Assembly: GCF_050624435.1 (NCBI RefSeq) | Contig: NC_134537.1 | Coordinates: 124,038,086 to 124,102,085, forward strand | Length of the DNA stretch: 64,000 nt | From: Tenrec ecaudatus | Lineage: Eukaryota; Chordata; Mammalia; Afrosoricida; Tenrecidae | Direction: 5' to 3' | In this document: piece after piece, positions 33,911 to 44,682 of the stretch | How positions within the stretch are numbered: position 1 is the stretch's first letter | How the letters are laid out: each line of letters starts with the position of its first letter | Position numbers and translations under genes: made by a program | The notes under the pieces: model-generated | What the model was told of the DNA's origin: nothing | What the model saw: only the letters and a program-made list of their open reading frames with translations | Database searches by the model: none

Positions 33911-34230
33911 ATACATCAACCATTGCAATTGGCTCCCCCTTTGTTCCCTTTCTTCCCCCTGCCCTCATCACTATGCCCACTATTGTTCCTGAGGGGTTAT
34001 CTGTCCTGGATTCTGTGTGTTGAGAGCTCCATCTGTACCAGTGTACATGCTCTCTACATGTGCACATTTGTAAGCTAGAACTGGGGTCATAATAGGGCGG
34101 GGGCAGCATTAAAAACTAGAGGAAAGTTGTGTTTCGTTGGTGCTATACTGCACCCTGACTGGCTCGTCTCTTCCTTGTGACCCTTCTGTGAGGGGGTGTC
34201 CTGTTGTCTACAGATGGGCTTTGGGTTGGC
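33592..34230 (-). mobile_element. L1 3' UTR, reverse
   Basis: AATCATTTTATTGGGTGTTC, AAGCACATTTGTATATATG, CTACTTGAGCCCTTGGTATC and AGAACTGGGGTCATAATAGG, then TCTGTGAGGGGGTGTCCTG. A (GT)n expansion occupies 33872-33910. Confidence 0.85.
33872..33910. repeat. (GT)n microsatellite
   Basis: A nearly pure GT tract of about 19 units inside the L1 3' UTR. It replaces the CACC-rich text found in other copies. Confidence 0.95.
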
Positions 34231-34407
34231 AGTAACACTGGGAAGTACAAATGGCTGCAGTGTGCATGAGGGAGCAGGAGTGCCCAGTGTCTGTATGTCC
34301 CATGGTTTCTTCATCCAGTCTCCCACCAGTTCCAGTTCTAATCTTATGCAAAAAGGTAAACATTCTTATTTTGCTTGTGCACTTTCATTGAGTTCAGGTT
34401 ATACTAT

Positions 34408-34610
34408 GAAGAAGCCCTGGTGCTGCGGTGGTTGCATATTCAGCTATTAGCTAAAAGGTCAAAGGTTCCAGTCCACCCGCTTCTCTGAGGGAAAAAGATA
34501 TGCCTATTTCCAGAAATAGGTGCAGCACTAGGAATCCTATGGGGCAGTTCTACTCTGTTCTGCCGAGTTGCTTTGAGTTAGGATGGATCTATCAATGGCA
34601 GCGGGTGGTT
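34408..34610 (+). mobile_element. AfroSINE copy
   Basis: AAGCCCTGGTGCTGCGGTGG head, TTAGCTAAAAGGTCAAAGG, TATGGGGCAGTTCTACTCTG, and a diverged tail GAGTTAGGATGGATCTATC. Confidence 0.85.
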
Positions 34611-35087
34611 TATCATGTAAATGGATGGAGGACCTTTTTACCTTAAGAAACACTCTTTAAGTTGTTGGCCATAGCCTACCGGGAGCCTGAGTGGATGACA
34701 TGTCTGGAATTGCCCTGGACTCGTCCTTAGCCTTCTTTCTGTAAATACAGAGCTTGAAGCAAACACTGGAGCCTACGTGGTTTCCTGAGACGTTGACCCC
34801 AGGAAACAAGACGGTGTGCACAGACAGGAGAGGCCACATAAAGCCCTGCCGCAGAGAGCAGTGCTGAGGCCTCGGTCCCCTAGCAGAGGCAGCCCTTGAA
34901 GCCCCCAGTTCATCTGAGAGCAAATGCAGTGCTTCCTGCCCCTCTCTAGGTTTGCAGCCTCAGAACCTGACCTACAGGTGGCTAGGAGTTGAATGGCCTT
35001 GAGGGCAGTGCGTTTGGCCTTGGCTATTGGAATCTCTTTCATGAACAATAGACTTTTTTTCCCCTTATAGACATCTTTCTTTTTTCC
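34611..35087. other. No recognised feature
   Basis: A unique stretch with reverse ORFs of 88 and 118 aa and no recognisable domain. Confidence 0.35.
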
Positions 35088-35545
35088 TCCCCTAAAAACC
35101 ATTTTATTGGGAACTATCGTACATATCATACCATTCCCTAGTTCATTCCATTTAAAATACTACTTGATGTTCGATCGACATCCAGTAATATCTTAAAATT
35201 GCTCCTCCATTAAGTTTCAGAACATTTTCATCCTTTTTGAGCTGCTTGATAGCAGCTCCGCTTTGCCTCTCACCCCCATCCTACACTGTAACCCCCTGGA
35301 ACCCGTATTCTACGTGTTGTCTCTATAGGTTCATCAATTCTGGGTTATGTAAATGGAAAAACAGGAAAACATATAACGAAAATTCAGGAGGGCTACCCAG
35401 AGTGACAAAATACATCAGAGATAAACCCCAAAATGGAAAATAAAAATAGTTGAAAACTAGACCAGGCCCAATGTGTATCACAGTAGATCATGGGAGACTG
35501 CTGGCCCACCCAAGTTGAAAGCAAACCTAACTATCACAGAGGATA
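35088..35545 (-). mobile_element. Older L1 3' UTR, reverse
   Basis: AACCATTTTATTGGGAACTA, CATATCATACCATTCCCTAG, GTTTCAGAACATTTTCATCC and GATAGCAGCTCCGCTTTGCC resemble the young family's inverted 3' end, strongly diverged. It ends near AACCTAACTATCACAG, a word also found at the end of the LTR at 39900-40793. Confidence 0.55.
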
Positions 35546-35871
35546 AACATATGCTGGTTAATTTGTTAGTTTGATTTGTAACCTGCAATTACTTATTATT
35601 TAGGCCTATAGACATATGGGCAGAGAGTCAAGTTCTATTGTGGTCAAATTTTTGTGGCCTTGGATTAAGAAAAAGGGACTTTGGAAATTAGACTTTATAT
35701 GCTTGAATGGTTTAGTCGAATTTCCAGGTTCATTAGCTTCTGTGGTGACTCATAATCATTACTAAAATAAACTTATTTTTTCCTAATCAAGTGATATTAT
35801 ATAGGTGAACAATTAAAATGGTACTAAACTCCAAGTTTTTGTGAACTGAAGAAGATGAGTGGCTGAGAGCA
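35546..35871. other. No recognised feature
   Basis: AT-rich target sequence for the following L1. Confidence 0.3.
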
Positions 35872-35889
35872 AGAGAATTACGAGAGGAT

Positions 35890-37077
35890 CCAAATCGGTG
35901 GTGAGGAGGCTGTAGGAGGCCTGGTAGGGCATGATCAAGGGTAATGTAACCGAGAGGAATTACTGAAACCCAAATGAAGACTGAGCATAATGGTGGGACA
36001 AGAGGAAATTAAAAGGAAATAGAGGAAAGAACTAGGAGGCAAAAAGCACTTATAGAGGTCTAAATAAAGGCATGTACTATGTAAATATATTTATATATGA
36101 GGATGGGGAAATAGATCTATGTGCATATATTTATAGGTTTAGTACTAAGGTAGCAGATGGACATTGGGCCTCCACTCAAGTACTCCCTCAATGCAAGAAT
36201 ATTTTGTTCTATTAAACTGTCATTCCATGATGCTCACCTTCCCGACACAACCGCTGAGGACAAAGTGAGTGAATAAGCAAATGTGGTGAAGAAAGCTTTT
36301 GGTGCCCGGCTATCAAAAGATATAGTGGCTGGGATCTTAAAGGCTTGAAGGTAAACAAGCGGCCATCTAGCTCAGAAGCAACAAAGCCAACATGGAAGAA
36401 TCACACCAGCCTGTGTGATCATGAGGTATCAAAGGAATCAGGCATCAAAGAACAAAAAAATCCTATCATTTGAGTGAGGAGCAGAGTGGAGTGGGAACCA
36501 AAGCCCATCTGTAGGCACTGGATATCTGATGAGCCAATCAGGGTGCAGTGTAGCAACTATGAAACATACAACTTTCCTCTAATTCCTAAATGCTTCCTCT
36601 CCACCCCCCATCCCCCCACTATCATGATCCCAATTCTACCTTACAAATCTGGCTAGACCAGGGGTTATACACTGGTACAGATAGGAACTGGAAATCCAGG
36701 AAATCCAGGATGGATGCTCCCTTCAGGACTAGTGATGGGAGTGGTGATACCAGGAGAGTGGAGGGAGGGTGGGTAGAAAGGGGGAACAAATTACAAGGGT
36801 CTACAAATAACCTCCTCCCTGGGGGACGGACAACAGAAAAGTGGGTGAAGGGAGACATCAGATAGTGTAAGATATGACAAAAATAATAATTTACAAATTA
36901 TCAAGGGTTTATGAGGGAGAGGGGAGTGGGGAGAAAGGGGGAAAGTGAGGAGCTGATGTCAGGGGCAAATGTCTTGAGAGTGGTGAGGGCAATGAATGTA
37001 CAAATGTGCTTTACACAATTGTATGTGTGGATTGTGATAAGAGTTGTATGAGTCCCCAGTAAATAATTTAAAAAGAT
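35890..37077 (+). mobile_element. 1.19-kb L1 3' UTR-only insertion with 18-bp TSD
   Basis: Flanked by AGAGAATTACGAGAGGAT (35872-35889) and AGAGAATTATGAGAGGAT (37078-37095), one mismatch. It starts within CAAATCGGTGGTGAGGAGG and contains GTGGGACAAGAGGAAATTAA, GCAAATGTGGTGAAGAAAGC, GGTGCCCGGCTATCAAAAG and GATCTTAAAGGCTTGAAGG. It ends GTTGTATGAGTCCCCAGTAA with a short A-rich tail. No ORF2 is visible in 1.19 kb, so the 3' UTR of this L1 family is at least that long. Confidence 0.9.
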
Positions 37078-37445
37078 AGAGAATTATGAGAGGATGAAAT
37101 GTAAACTTCTTCCTGCAGATGCAGAACCACTGAAGAGAACCAGAAGCGACACAGGCCTAGGGCAGAGAGGAGGGAGGTCAGCCAGGCAGACAGAAAAGGG
37201 TCTGCTTTCAGCAAAAACGAGTCTCACCAGAAGAGAAGGCCTTTGGAGAAAAAAGGGAATTGTAGAATTGGAGTGGGGCCCGTGAAAATTGATTGGTGCA
37301 GAGAACATAAAAGTCGATGTTAATGTCATTGAAGGTGAAAATTTGCTCTCACGTCTCCGATGCCTGATATTCTCGTAAGAAGCTGACATATAAATCCTTC
37401 TTTGGGCGATAAAATATTATTACTCTTACTAAGAAAAAGATTGAA

Positions 37446-37619
37446 ATCACTACCATGTGTCAACACTGACTCATAGTGAACCCCTGTGGATTTTTGAGGC
37501 TAACTCCTTACAGGAGTAGAAAGCCCAGTCTTTTCCTCAAGATGCTGCTGGTGGTTTCAAACTGCCAACCATGCAGATCGCAGCCCGATGCGTAACCCCT
37601 ACACCACCAGGGCTCCTCT
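37446..37619 (-). mobile_element. AfroSINE copy, reverse
   Basis: ACACTGACTCATAGTGAACC tail, GGAGTAGAAAGCCCAGTC, GGTGGTTTCAAACTGCCAAC, and head ACACCACCAGGGCTCCTCTG. Full length. Confidence 0.9.
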
Positions 37620-37639
37620 GTCATTATTAACAGTAGCTG

Positions 37640-37810
37640 GAAAATAAACATTCACTAGGCAACAAGTTCCCTTTGAAGACCTTTCCATATAGTATCTCGT
37701 CCAATCCTCTAAACAGCCCTAAGTTTGAGACATTGTTAACTTATCCTTTTTCTTGATGAAGGGACTGAGCCACAAAGAAGCTCAGTCACTCAACCATGGT
37801 CCAGTAGAAA
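37640..37810 (-). mobile_element. MIR fragment, reverse
   Basis: TATCTCGTCCAATCCTCTAA, ACAGCCCTAAGTTTGAG, GAAGGGACTGAGCCACAAAG and AGTCACTCAACCATGGTCC follow inverted MIR/MIR3. Confidence 0.7.
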
Positions 37811-38849
37811 ATACACCCAGGGGCAAACCCAGGCAGTATCCTTCTACAACACACAGTTCAAAATTTGCCCATTTCATTTTGTTATGGTTAGGCAGATTTC
37901 GCAAAGGAGGGTTTTTGTTTGTTTTGCAAGTTCTTCGCTTGTCAGTTGCATGGGGGCGAGAGAACTCAAAAGGCCTTTGGCCAGGCCCCGCTGTGGGTCG
38001 AGAGTGTTTGGTGAGGTTGTGCTGTGGGCTGAGACTGGAGACTTAGCAGGATCATCTGTGGTTAACAGGCAGAAGCCACTGACAATTTATGTCTAAGCCC
38101 CTGCACAGAGTCTAAGGCAGAAAGTAGCATGCATTCTAAGAAAGGCACAAAGTGCGATAGGAACACAAAAGCGATGATTATTTCATTTTCTCTTTTTGTA
38201 AATTTGTTATTATGAATTAGGTGGGGGCTTACCTTTCATATCACCATTTTTGTATGGAACAATTTAAAAACTGTGTCTGATCTTCTAATAGCTTGCCCCA
38301 CCTCCCTTTCTCTCTCTCTCTCTGTTTCTCTCTCTCTGTTTCTCTCTCTGTTTCTCTCTCTGTTTCTCTCTCTCTCTCTCTCTCTCTCTTTCGTTTCCCT
38401 CTTGTAAACAAGATGATTTCTTTCCGTTGTAGAAACAACCCAACAGTTTTAGGGAATAAATCACATTTCTCTGAAGTCAGGTCTTGAAAATGGAAAGGGT
38501 TTTAATAATAAGAGATTGAATTTTGAGGCCCTGGCTATGTATTGGGTTATGTTTTTATTCATATGTGTTTTATGTCTAGTAAGGTTTATTCTAGTTGAGA
38601 TATCTATTGTAATGCTATGCTGTACTGTGTGCTCAGCTAGGCACCAGGGTTATAGAAGAATATGTGACAGGATTTGCCTTCAAGTAACATATAATTGAAT
38701 CCAGGGAACAAATGTGGGTATAAATACAATGTCATGTGATTGCATATGTAATAAATAATCTTCATTTTCTATAAACTTCAAAGAATTTTAACCTAAAATA
38801 TTTCCTCCCTTCTCCCCCACCCCAAGACTTGTAACATTGTGTGAGAGAG
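37811..38849. other. L1 3' tip fragment, CT-rich repeat, otherwise unrecognised
   Basis: 38195-38240 carries ATTATGAATTAGGTGGGGGC, the inverted tip also seen in sense at 52958-53000. 38308-38392 is a (TC)n tract punctuated by GTTTC about every 12-16 bp. The rest is AT-rich unique sequence. Confidence 0.6.
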
Positions 38850-39465
38850 TGTGCAGGTTGTGATGATGTTGGAGAGACTCTTGAAGGCATTAAGGGCTTC
38901 CTCCCAGAGGGCTCGGTCAAGGAATCAAATGACTGAATGCATCCAGCAAACCTGCTTCACAAGACCCTTCACTGTGTGAAAGAGTGAAAATGTCACTCTG
39001 AGGACTAAGGAATGCCTGGCTCAAGCGATGGTCATGAATGTCAGTCCTGAATGTCACAAGGTGAAACGTCCTTCACCTTAGAATAATGAGAAAGCTGTAT
39101 TATAAATAAGGAAGACCAGAGAAGAATGGAGGCCATTGAGATATGACGCTGGAGGAAAGTAATAACTCTTCCACGGACTGACAGTAGAACAGACAAGTCT
39201 TTCTTGGAGAATGGACAGCCCAAATGCTCCTCAGAAGCCAGGATGGCAGTGCTTCACCTCACCTACTTTGGGTGCAGTATGAGGAGAGACCAGTCCCTGG
39301 AAAAGGACGTCATGCTTGGAAAAGTACCAGGTCTGCGAAAAAGAGGAAAATCCCTAACTAGATATTGTTGCTACAACAATGGCCTCAAACAACAACAATT
39401 GTGAGGGCGGCTCAGCATCAGGCATTGTTTTGTTCTGTGTACAGAGTTGTTATGAGTTGAAGCCC
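38850..39465 (+). mobile_element. RTE/BovB-like LINE 3' end
   Basis: GCAAACCTGCTTCACAAGAC, GTGAAAATGTCACTCTGAGG, AATAAGGAAGACCAGAGAAG, CACCTCACCTACTTTGGGTG, GAGGAGAGACCAGTCCCTGG, then AAGGACGTCATGCTTGG, and a decayed tail GTTGTTATGAGTTGAAGC. The ORF is shattered. Confidence 0.9.
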
Positions 39466-39659
39466 CCCCACATCTCCCAAACAGTAATCTTCAGATGAAT
39501 GCAGTCGCACCTTCTGCTAACATCCTCTTAGAATATAATAAAGAGAGCATTGTATTATTCAGACTGTATGAGCTAGTATTCAGGAATATCATAAAAGAAG
39601 AGAGCCGTGCAATAGAATGGCAATAAACTGTTCTTGGAAAGCTGTTTCCTACCACCCCC

Positions 39660-39800
39660 TCAAAGCCGTTGGGTCCATTCTGACTCAGCAATCCTTAGGG
39701 ACCAAGTAGAATTGCACCATGGGGAGTCTAAGGCTATAGAGCTCTATGAGAACAGACAGCTTTATCTTTATGAATCTTTGATCAGCAGCCTGACTATATG
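39660..39800 (-). mobile_element. AfroSINE fragment, reverse
   Basis: GTCCATTCTGACTCAGCAAT, AGTAGAATTGCACCATGGGG and ACAGCTTTATCTTTATG match the inverted 3' two-thirds. Confidence 0.7.
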
Positions 39801-40372
39801 CCAACCAAGGTGCATGGCATACACTTGACATCCTTTTTAATGCCGCCTGCTCCCTACATTTTTTATAACAAAAGTTTCCAGTTTGGCCTTGGTCTTCTGT
39901 TATTAGGCTGGGTTCTTCAGGGAAGCAAAACAATGATTCTATCTATCTAAAATCTTTTTTTTCCCACCCACGCACCCCCCTCTATCTAAAATCTTATATC
40001 AGTAACAGAGCTCAGACATTGGTGAGGTGGTTGAGTCCAGCAGTCTGGTTTAAATCTATCAGTCAGATGCTGAGCTGGAGACTTTTCCTGACTCATGACG
40101 CATGTAGCTGCAGGTTAATGAACTAGGAAGCAGGAAGATGAACCAGAAAGCTGGAAAACCAGGCTAGCAGAGGCAGAGGCAGATGAATCCAAGGTAAACC
40201 TCACCACTTTTCCTGGCTCATGTAGCTCTCTGGGCTGATGAACCAGGAAGCAGGAAGACAAACTCAATAGCAAATCAGGTTCCTGACTTGCAGGGTTCAA
40301 TTAACCCAAGGTTGGCAGGCAGGCCACTGATAGCTCCCATGATCAGCAGGCAATATGGTAGGACTCTGAGTC

Positions 40373-40411
40373 AGCTACTACACTTGATCTTAGCTAAAAG
40401 GCCCAAAACGA
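40373..40411 (-). ncRNA. U2 snRNA 5'-end fragment (pseudogene)
   Basis: On the minus strand the segment reads TCG...GGCCTTTTAGCTAAGATC then AAGTGTAGTA, which is the 5' end of U2 snRNA. About 30 of the 32 bases of the core match by eye, including the GTGTAGTA word that pairs with the branch point (a functional gene would need it intact). Only about 38 nt are present; the Sm site and stem-loops are absent, so it is non-functional. Its 5' end abuts the RTE fragment that starts at 40412 on the other strand. Confidence 0.85.
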
Positions 40412-40545
40412 ATAGACTCAATGGCTGCAACAATGGACTCAAGCATAGGGACATTTTTGAGGATGGCAAAGAACCTAGCCGTCTTTAGTTCAGTTGTACA
40501 TAAGGTTGCTATGGGTAGGAACCTTGCAACAACACTAATAACATG
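40412..40545 (+). mobile_element. RTE/BovB-like LINE extreme 3' end
   Basis: AATAGACTCAATGGCTGCAA, TGGACTCAAGCATAGGGACA, GAGGATGGCAAAGAACCTAG and GTTGCTATGGGTAGGAACC form the last about 130 bp of RTE. It is 5'-truncated exactly where the U2 fragment begins. Confidence 0.85.
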
Positions 40546-40977
40546 CGCCGGATGCAGAATCTTTAACAGCAAGAAGAGAGCTAGCTTCCACAAAGTATCA
40601 ACTTCTATAGGAGTAAGCCACACCCTGTTGAGACTTCCTTCCAATGTCATCAGGACTGTGACCTGATGAAGGGACTAGCACTCCATCCTAATCTTCTCAT
40701 AACTGCTTGACTGAGTAGAATTCACAAAGCAGCCCGTCATGGAGTTGATTACATTGCTGTGAGGGAGGTTGACACAAAACCTAACTATCACAGCTCCCTT
40801 CCAAGACTATTTTTTAATAGCTGCATATTTTTAATTCTGCAAAACAAGCAAAGAAATGTGATGAGGGGATTAACATTGGCGAACGCCTCCTGCTGTGCGC
40901 ATCGGCATTCTGGTGCCGTCCCTTCCTCTCAAGTAGACCATAGCATGCAGGTGTTCACCTCTGCTTTGCACATGAGG
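40546..40977. other. LTR remainder, then unrecognised sequence
   Basis: The LTR continues to about 40793, followed by unique sequence up to the MITE. Confidence 0.4.
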
Positions 40978-42130
40978 ACACTCCGTACATGCTTGAGTAT
41001 AAGCTGACCCGAATTATCAGCCGAGGCGCCTAATTTTGCCACAAAAATTGCATTAAAAATGTGCTTAAAAACTCTGCTTATACGGCCATCTAGTTCAGAA
41101 GCAACAAAGCCCACATGGGAGAACACACCAGCCTGTGTGATCACGTGATTCTGAAGGGATCAGTTATCAGGCATCAAAGAACAAAAAATCATATCATTGG
41201 CTGCACACCTCCATGATACGATCGATGAGGACAAACGGGTGCATAAGCAAATGTGGCGAAGAAAGCTGATGGTGCCTGGCTATCAAAAGAGATAGTGTCT
41301 GGGGTCTTAAAGGCTTGAAGGTGAACAAGCGGCCATCTAGGTCAGAAGCAAAGCCCACATGGAAGAAGCACGCCAGCCTGTGCGATCACGAGGTGTTGAA
41401 GAGATCAGGTATAAGACATCATCAAAAAAAAAATCTTACCATAGTGAATGAAGGGGGAAGTGCAGAGTGGAGACCCAAAGCCCATTTGTCGGCCACTGGA
41501 GATCCCCTCACAGAGGGGTCTAGGGGAGGAGATGAGTCAGTCAGGGTGCGATGTAGCATCAATGAAGAATACAGCTTTCCTCCAGTTCCTAAATGCTTCC
41601 TTCCCCACCCACTACCATGATCCGAATTCTACCTTGCAAGTCTGGATAGAGCAGAGGATGTACACTGGTGCAGATAGGAGCTGGAGGCACAGGGAATCCA
41701 GGGCGGATGATACCTTCAGGACCAGGGGTGTGAGGGGCGATACTGGGAGGGTAGAGGGTGAGTAGGTTGGAAAGGGGGAACCGATTACAAGGATCTACAT
41801 GTGACCTCCTCCCTGGGGGATGGACAACAGAAAAGGGGGTGAAGGGAGACACCGGATAGGTCAAGATATGACAAAATAACAATTTATAAATTATCAAGGG
41901 CTCATGAGGGAAGGGGGAGAGGGGAGGGAGGAGAATAGAAAAAGAGGACCTGATGCAAGGGGCTTAAGTGGAGAGCAAATGCTCTGAAAATGATGAGGGC
42001 AAAGAATGTATGGATGTGCTTTATACAATTGATGTATGTACATGTATGGATTGTGATAAGAGTTGTATGAGCCCCTAATACAATGTTTAAAAAAAACTAA
42101 CTCTGCTTATACTCGAGGATATACAGTAAA
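40978..42130. mobile_element. Palindromic MITE of about 120 bp, split by L1
   Basis: The left part (40978-41083) has CTTGAGTATAAGCTGACCCG, and the right part after the L1 (42113-42130) reads TCGAGGATATACAGTA. The two ends are imperfect inverted repeats: TCCGTACATGCTTGAGTATAAGC against ACTGTATATCCTCGAG then TATAAGC on the other strand. The body has CCGAGGCGCCTAATTTTGCC. I recall similar CTCGAGTATAAGCC elements as DNA-transposon MITEs in other vertebrates but cannot name the family. The empty site rejoins at ACTCTGCTTATAC|TCGAG. Confidence 0.65.
41084..42098 (+). mobile_element. L1 3' UTR with internal tandem duplication, 14-bp TSD
   Basis: Flanked by AACTCTGCTTATAC at 41070-41083 and 42099-42112. 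The segment from GGCCATCTAG through CATGGGAGAACACACCAGCC to CAAAGAACAAAAAATCATAT (41084-41202) occurs again from 41330 on (GGCCATCTAGGTCAGAAGC; CATGGAAGAAGCACGCCAGC). The sequence between (GCAAATGTGGCGAAGAAAGC, GATGGTGCCTGGCTATC) normally lies upstream. The tip ends GAGCCCCTAATACAATG and A-run. Confidence 0.9.
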
Positions 42131-42235
42131 GACTCTGTTCCTGTAAGTCATCTACCCAAGATTATGCTGTCTGTATGCGACAGAGCCGCGATGAAAACCC
42201 AGGTCTGTGTGATTCGGAAGTCCCATCCCACCCTA

Positions 42236-42420
42236 TCCCATTGCTGTCCAGCCCACACTGACCTAGAGCAACCATATAGGGTAAAGTTGACCCGCTTAGT
42301 AGTGTTCCTAAAGCTGTAATCTTTGTAATCATTACGTCTCCAGAGGCGTGACTAGTGGGTTTGAACCGCCAATCTCCCAGATAGCAACAGGACAATTAAG
42401 CACCACACCATCAGCATCCC
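42236..42420 (-). mobile_element. AfroSINE copy, reverse
   Basis: CCCACACTGACCTAGAGCAA tail, GTGGGTTTGAACCGCCAATC, and head AGCACCACACCATCAGCATC. The MIR-like words CTGTAAGTCATCTACCCAAG lie just to the left (42130-42215). Confidence 0.8.
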
Positions 42421-42564
42421 TAACTCAAGCAAACAGTTTTGACGTGGGTACACCTGCCCTGAAATCAATAGCAGTGTTGGTCTACATGCTTCCCACCTGT
42501 GGGTCTGTTTTTAGTGTTGGAAGATAGGTCACTTTGCTACGGAATCTAGAGAGTTGTTTAAAAA

Positions 42565-44445
42565 CAAAATGTTTTATTGTGCTTTAGGTAAAAGTCTACA
42601 TAGCAAATTAGTTTTACCAATTAACAGTTGGAACAAATTATCCTGTGACATTCATTGCAACCCCTGCAATTGGATCAGCATTCGGCCAGGGTTCCACTTT
42701 TCCATCTGTTCGATTTCCCTGTCCCTCCCAGTCTTCTCATCTTTGGTTTTGGGCTTCCCTCGTGGTTTCATATAGTTGATTGTTATGTGGAAAAGATCCT
42801 TCGTGTTTTCTTATTATTTGGCGAGAAGTGGGCTTCTGGGAGTGTCTTTAGATTAGAAGGTTTTTCCAGGGTCATAGTCTTTGGGGCCACTCTTGCCTCT
42901 TTAAGACTCGTATGTTTCCTTCTTTTTCTTCTTCTCTTCAACTTTTGTTCTCTCTCTTTTCTTTCTTTCTCTCATTTGACCCATTCAAACCGAGACGTGC
43001 TGTGCGGTCTTGGTCAGAGTAGTCGGTAGTGATAGCCAGGCATGAAGTAGTTCTTTCAGTCTCAGGTTAGACTTAGAGAAGGCTGTGGTTTATGTTGCTG
43101 TTTAATTGCTCCCTTGAATCTTCATCATTCTTCTTTGCTCCAGGCAGGAAATAGACCAATAATTGTTGCTTAGGTGATCGCTTGCAAGCTTTTAAGACCC
43201 TAGATGCAACTGGCTAGGATGTGATATCCCCCAAGGCTACGGTCCCTAGCTTTCGTGTCCAGTAGTTGATGAAGTCTAAGTCTTTTCTCTAACCGTGCAT
43301 CCTAGAAGGAACCCCCTGGGGCACAGTGGCAGGGTAGATTGGGGAGGGGGCTGCTGCAAGGTCAGCGATTCAAATCTACCAGCTGCTCCTCAGGACAAAG
43401 ATGAGGTTGTTTGCTTCTGTAAAGATATATAGGCTCGGAAACTATGTGGGGCCATTCGACTATCTATACTATCAATTGCTATCAATCACATTGACTCCAT
43501 GGCCAAGGGCTTGGGTGCCCATATATGCTCTGCTACACGCCAGCATGTGAGCTGTACATGTCGCATTTGCAATTATGTAGCGACATCCACTACCGTATCT
43601 ACATAGGTACGTGAGTGCACTATTGTATGACCTCCTCGCCTATTGAGGATGCGGACTCTCACGGATCACTGGTAGTTGTGGCTGCGTTGGCAGGGCAATT
43701 GTCCCTCATTCTCGGGCACCTCTCCATGCCTTCCTTTGCCTTGTCTGTGCTGTGCTACCTTTCTCCATATCATCTATTGCATGTCCTGTCGCCAGATTTA
43801 ATCCTTATCTACTATCTACATTCACCTTCCTTCCCTTGTTCCTCCTTAGTAATTGCCAAAGCACATTTTGTTCCATGTGTAAACCTCTTTTTACTTTTTA
43901 TAATAGTTGTCCTGAACAATATTGGTGTTTTTGTGTGTCCTCCAGATGCATCCATGGCGTGACATGTTTCCAAGAGTCATCCTCATTCTTCATCACTGTG
44001 TAGCATCCCCCTGTCTGTCCACTCACACTCTGATGGACGCTTAGGTTCTTTCCATCTGCTCTCCGTTGTGAAGAATCCTGTAATGACCGTGGGTGCGCAT
44101 ACATCTATTTGTGTTATTGCTATTATCTCTCTAGGATGTATGCCTGGGAGTGGGATTGCTGGATCACTTGGTCCTTCAATTTCTAGCTGTTAAAGGAAGT
44201 ATCACACAATTCTCTATAGTGGCTGTGTCCTTAGGCAGCATTATGAGTTGCAGTCTCTCCACTGATTTGTCAGCATTTGTTGTTCTCGGGTTTTGTTGTT
44301 GTTGTTGTTTTGGTGTATCAGTGTCCTTGTAGGGGTGAGGTGGAATCCCACACAGTTTTGATTTGCATCTCTTGAATGACTAATGACTGCCATCCTGGTT
44401 CGCAGGAACATTTTGGCTGTACTTCCTTGCACAACAATGTGGTTA
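42565..44445 (-). mobile_element. Long older L1, ORF2 end and 3' UTR, reverse
   Basis: 43960-44430 carries, inverted, the standard L1 end of ORF2: GGATGTATGCCTGGGAGTGG then GATTGCTGGATCA, and GTTTTGATTTGCATCTCTTG. To its left the 3' UTR runs to 42565 (TTTTATTGTGCTTTAGGTAA at the tip). On the minus strand, GCATCTAGGGTCTTAAAAGC and TTGCAAGCGATCACC align with GCATCTGGGGTCTTAAAGGC and TTGAAGGTAAACAAGC of the young copies. This copy is the bridge proving those copies are L1 3' UTRs. An AfroSINE is nested at 43307-43470. ORFs of 115 and 124 aa here are artefacts. Confidence 0.85.
43307..43470 (+). mobile_element. AfroSINE nested in L1
   Basis: GGAACCCCCTGGGGCACAGT head, CTGCTGCAAGGTCAGCGATT, CAAATCTACCAGCTGCTCC and GACAAAGATGAGGTTGTTTG; the tail is degenerate. 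Confidence 0.8.
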
Positions 44446-44682
44446 TATTCAGTGTTCTTTGTCATCATCCTAATTCGAAGCCATCAGTTATTTTTCAGTT
44501 TATTTTTGTTTCTTGTCCAACTTCTGCATGCATAAGGGGAAAATAAAAATACCATGGCTTGGGTCAGGCACACTTAGTTCAAAATAACATCTTTGCTTTT
44601 TTACATTTTAAAGAGGTTTTGCACCGCTGATGTGCCCAATATCATATGTTGTAATATCATATGTTGTTTCATTAACTGACTG
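44446..44682. other. No recognised feature
   Basis: Short AT-rich stretch with a duplicated ATATCATATGTTGT word at about 44640-44670. Confidence 0.35.

Larger units (their letters stand above)
39900..40793 (-). mobile_element. ERV-L-like LTR, reverse, interrupted by U2/RTE
   Basis: The + strand opens TAGGCTGGGTTCTTCAGGG, then AAGCAAAACAATGATTCTAT, and closes GAGGTTGACACAAAACCTAA, then CTATCACAG. The opening parallels the inverted LTRs at 12363 and 15641. Internal near-repeats AACTAGGAAGCAGGAAGATG and AACCAGGAAGCAGGAAGAC occur about 100 bp apart. A U2 fragment joined to an RTE end interrupts it at about 40373-40545. Confidence 0.6.
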
